Translations under genes and position numbers: made by a program
Source of the DNA: Site-B1 sp963827785
Lineage (GTDB): Bacteria > Bacteroidota > Bacteroidia > Flavobacteriales > Flavobacteriaceae
NCBI GenBank assembly: GCA_963827785.1
Contig: CAWHCT010000023.1
Location: forward strand, 59,789 to 123,788
Length of the DNA: 64,000 nt
Direction of reading: 5' to 3'
Part shown: one piece after another, positions 61,571-64,000 of the stretch
How positions within the stretch are numbered: position 1 is the first letter of the stretch
Layout: each line of letters starts with the position of its first letter
The notes under the pieces: generated by a model
The model's input: only the letters and a program-made list of their open reading frames with translations
Told to the model about the DNA's origin: nothing
Databases searched by the model: none

Positions 61571-62787
61571 TTATTTTACTGCTATAGCTTCGGCTGCAAT
61601 ATAGGCTCCTGTCCATGCATTTTGAAAATTAAAGCCCCCGGTAACTGCATCAATGTTTAAAATTTCTCCTGCAAAATATAAGTTTTTATGAAGTTTACTT
61701 TCAAAGGATTTAAAATTGATCTCTTTTAACTCTATTCCCCCAGCAGTAACAAACTCTTCTTTAAAAACACTTTTGCCGTCAACCTGAAAAGTAGCATCAG
61801 TTAACTGACGATTTAATTCCTCTAATTGGTTTTTATTTAAATCTGCCCATCGAGTGCCTTCCGGGATATTTGATGCCTGTACAAGATTATACCATAAGCG
61901 TTTTGGTAAGCCAAATTGTGGTGATTTCCAAATCGACTTTTTAGCAAGTTCTCGTTTCGAAGCCTTTAATTTTTGAAGAACTTCATCATTAAACATAGAT
62001 ACAAAATTAACTGCAATTCTAAATTTATATTCTCGTTTTGCGAACTCTAATGCTCCAAAAGCAGAAAGTTTTAAAATTGACGGAGCACTCATTCCCCAAT
62101 GAGTAATAAGCAAAGGACCTTGAGATTCCAAATGGCTATCCAATAACCTTTACTAGTAACATTATCAACCACCACACCCGGAATATTTTTAATCCTTTCA
62201 TCATTGATATTAAATGTGAACAATGATGGAACGGGTTTAACAATGGTATGACCTAATTCTTGGAGAATATCCCAAATCTTATTATTACTTCCTGTTGCTA
62301 CCAAAAGTTTATTACAAGAATACAATTCATCGGTGGTTTTAACCAACCAGTTATTTCCATTTTTAGAAATGTTTTTTACAGGGCTGTTCCTCAATACTTC
62401 AATCATGTAATTATCAACTTCCTTCAAAAAACAATCTATAATGGTTTGAGATGAATCAGATTTTGGAAACATCCTTCCATCTTCTTCTATATTAAGTTCA
62501 ACACCTCTTCTTTCAAACCAATCAATGGTATCTCCCGTCATAAATTTATGAAATGGGCCAATTAATTCCTTTTCACCTCGAGGATAATTTTGAACCAATT
62601 TTTTCGGATCAAATTCCGCATGAGTGACATTGCATCGACCTCCTCCTGAAACTTTAACTTTAGTGAGTACTTGACTACCACGTTCTAAAATCGATATTTT
62701 TAATTCGGGATTTAGTTCTGCTATATTAATTGCAGCAAAAAAACCAGCTGCTCCACCGCCAATTATAATAACATCGTATTGTTTCAT
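61571..62787 (-). pseudogene. HI0933-family flavoprotein, frameshifted
   Basis: From the ATG at 62787 the frame encodes the FAD site YDVIIIGGGAAGFFAAINIA, then KVSGGGRCNVTHAEFDP and NNWLVKTT, up to GVVVDNVTSKG. It then runs into unrelated residues and stops near 62089. The other frame resumes with LLDSHLESQGPLLITHWGMS, then APSILKLSAFGALEFAKREY and on to LDAVTGG-type motifs ending at 61571. A single-base loss near 62146 explains the break. Restored it is about 404 residues, normal for the family (aminoacetone-oxidase-like FAD proteins). Confidence 0.87.
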
Positions 62788-62833
62788 TCTTTAAAATCTA
62801 TGTAAATTTAGGGCTAATTTAAAATATGTTGAT

Positions 62834-63679
62834 TTGAAGAAACTAATTGCTTGTTTGATATTATTAATTTCCGGATGTCAATCTGAAAATTTAAAAATTG
62901 TGGCTGATCTACCTTATACGCTGCGGGAAGTTTCAGGAGCTCAAAATATCCCTGGTTCAGATATAATCTGGATGGTAAATGATGCTGGTAATTCTTCAGT
63001 AGTATATGGGTCAAATTTTAAAGGTGATATTGTTACATCCATCAAGATAAATGAAGAAAATAACGACTGGGAAGATCTTACAACTGATGATGAAGGCAAC
63101 CTTTATATTGGAGATTTTGGGAATAATAAAAATAAAAGAAGGGATCTCGTCATATTAAAAATTAAAAAAGAAGATCTATCAAGCAAGGTTCCTGTAAATC
63201 CGGAAAAGATCTATTTTAATTATCCTGAACAAAAAGCATTTCCACCTAAAAATAAAGAATTCTACTTTGACTGCGAGGCCTTTTTTTATATGAACGATAA
63301 TCTTTATTTATTCACAAAAAGTAGAGTTGATGAACATCACGGTAAGACAACATTATATAAATTGCCTGCCAAACCAGGAAAATATGAGGCGCAAAAAATA
63401 GGTACTTATCAATCATATTGCGATAAATTAACATGCTGGACCACGTCTGCAGATATTAGTCCGGACAAATCCAAAGATGGATTGTTGACCCCAACAGCTC
63501 TTTTACTATTTACAGATTTTAAAGATGACGATTTTTTTAATGGAAAAGTAAAGGAATATAAATTTGATTTTATTACCCAAAAAGAAAGTGTATTTTTTAA
63601 AGATAACCAAACCCTTTATCTGGCCGATGAATATACTTTTGGGTTAGGCGGAAATCTTTATGAATTCAAATTACATTAA
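62834..63679 (+). CDS. beta-propeller-type lipoprotein, TTG start
   Basis: 281 residues. The start is TTG at 62834; the only nearby ATG (62826) hits a stop after three codons. The N-terminus is a lipoprotein signal (KKLIACLILLISGC). The body repeats pairs such as WEDLTTDDEGNLYIGDFGNN, then FYFDCEAFFYMNDNLYLFTK and TLYLADEYTFGLGGNLYEF, which suggests a propeller. I do not recognise a named family; ligand or partner unknown. Confidence 0.72.
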   Translation: MKKLIACLILLISGCQSENLKIVADLPYTLREVSGAQNIPGSDIIWMVNDAGNSSVVYGSNFKGDIVTSIKINEENNDWEDLTTDDEGNLYIGDFGNNKNKRRDLVILKIKKEDLSSKVPVNPEKIYFNYPEQKAFPPKNKEFYFDCEAFFYMNDNLYLFTKSRVDEHHGKTTLYKLPAKPGKYEAQKIGTYQSYCDKLTCWTTSADISPDKSKDGLLTPTALLLFTDFKDDDFFNGKVKEYKFDFITQKESVFFKDNQTLYLADEYTFGLGGNLYEFKLH

Positions 63680-63700
63680 TTAAATTTTGATAGATATATT

Positions 63701-64000
63701 TCAAAACTTATACTTATATCCTATAAGAAAGGACTTTTCACTTTTAGAAAAAGTTAATTCCATATGTTCTTTTTGATAAGGTGTAGTAAACAAATAAGCA
63801 CTTCCAACTCCTATTACTGCTCCGGATAAAATATCTACAAAATCATGTTTATTGGCATTCAACCTAGTAATGCCGCAATAACTCGCTAAGGCATAAGCGG
63901 GAATACCAAATTTCCAACCATATCGCTTTTGCAAAAATGCGGCACTTTGGAAGGTTGTAGATGTGTGACCGGAAGGAAAGGAGTTATTGTTTGACATATC
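63701..64000 (-). CDS. PAP2-family phosphatase, C-terminal part only
   Basis: The frame runs off the right edge of the window. The visible part has SFPSGHTSTTFQSAAFLQKR (second catalytic motif, with the SGH core) and GITRLNANKHDFVDILSGAV (third motif, RxxxxHxxxD). These are the hallmarks of membrane PAP2 phosphatases that act on lipid phosphates. It ends with SFLIGYKYKF, an outer-membrane-like terminal strand pattern, so a barrel-linked form is possible. Confidence 0.85.
   Translation of the reverse strand, partial: DMSNNNSFPSGHTSTTFQSAAFLQKRYGWKFGIPAYALASYCGITRLNANKHDFVDILSGAVIGVGSAYLFTTPYQKEHMELTFSKSEKSFLIGYKYKF

Overview
The window is AT-rich bacterial chromosome that reads as a marine member of the Flavobacteriaceae (Bacteroidota). 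The grounds are an HMG-CoA-reductase (mevalonate) isoprenoid route, a TonB receptor with HmuY, Bacteroidota-type promoters (TTTG, about 17-19 nt, TAnnTTTG) ahead of a tRNA and a mevalonate gene, few Shine-Dalgarno sites, and product families typical of that group. I found no CRISPR array, intact transposase, integrase or prophage. Mobile-element traces are limited to palindromic repeats and tRNA-end fragments.

Layout. 1-7834: a thioredoxin-fold protein cut by the window edge, three tandem POT peptide transporters and a DPP-IV-like S9 peptidase, which together look like a peptide-scavenging module. 7986-10222: HMG-CoA reductase and a GYDIA-type GHMP kinase. 10272-18027: an envelope-biogenesis run on the minus strand (PpiD, CNNM/CBS protein, small membrane protein, LptC, TPR protein, outer-membrane protein, CoaX). 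18231-20370: tRNA-Phe followed by a low-density island with a MORN protein, a frameshifted lipoprotein, orphan terminators and tRNA/tmRNA 3'-end fragments. 20477-25878: nitroreductase, an unknown membrane protein, and an HmuY/TonB-receptor pair divergent from a PchR-like AraC regulator.

25978-31067 is an arsenosugar-type locus: a frameshifted AhpD-like protein, radical SAM ArsS, rhodanese, two TIGR04282/TIGR04283 glycosyltransferases, purine nucleoside phosphorylase and DUF547. No ArsM methyltransferase is visible. One glycosyltransferase carries a 43-codon in-frame insert that looks like a palindromic intergenic repeat. 31077-43135 holds an orphan response regulator, a phosphatase, a GH113-like lipoprotein, a flavoprotein/Fe-S membrane pair and three more glycosyltransferases with two propeller lipoproteins.

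43106-51059 is a possible envelope-stress cassette: LapA-like and MscS-like proteins, a 60-aa protein, an ECF sigma factor with no normal start codon, lipoproteins, an OmpA-like protein, a double-barrel outer-membrane protein with a coiled-coil arm, and three coiled-coil or lysine-rich proteins of unknown function. This is my main candidate for an undescribed system.

51311-56250 carries two relatives of one small domain (one secreted, one cytosolic), a VOC protein and a polyamine set (arginine decarboxylase, agmatinase, deoxyhypusine-synthase-like protein). 56574-60455 has a pseudouridine-synthase homologue lacking the catalytic Asp, a UbiA prenyltransferase, mevalonate kinase and diphosphomevalonate decarboxylase. 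The window ends with TspO, DUF1697, a frameshifted HI0933 flavoprotein, a propeller lipoprotein and a truncated PAP2 phosphatase.

Three otherwise good genes contain single-base frameshifts (about 19431, 26177 and 62146). These may be real pseudogenes or uncorrected sequence errors; raw reads would decide.
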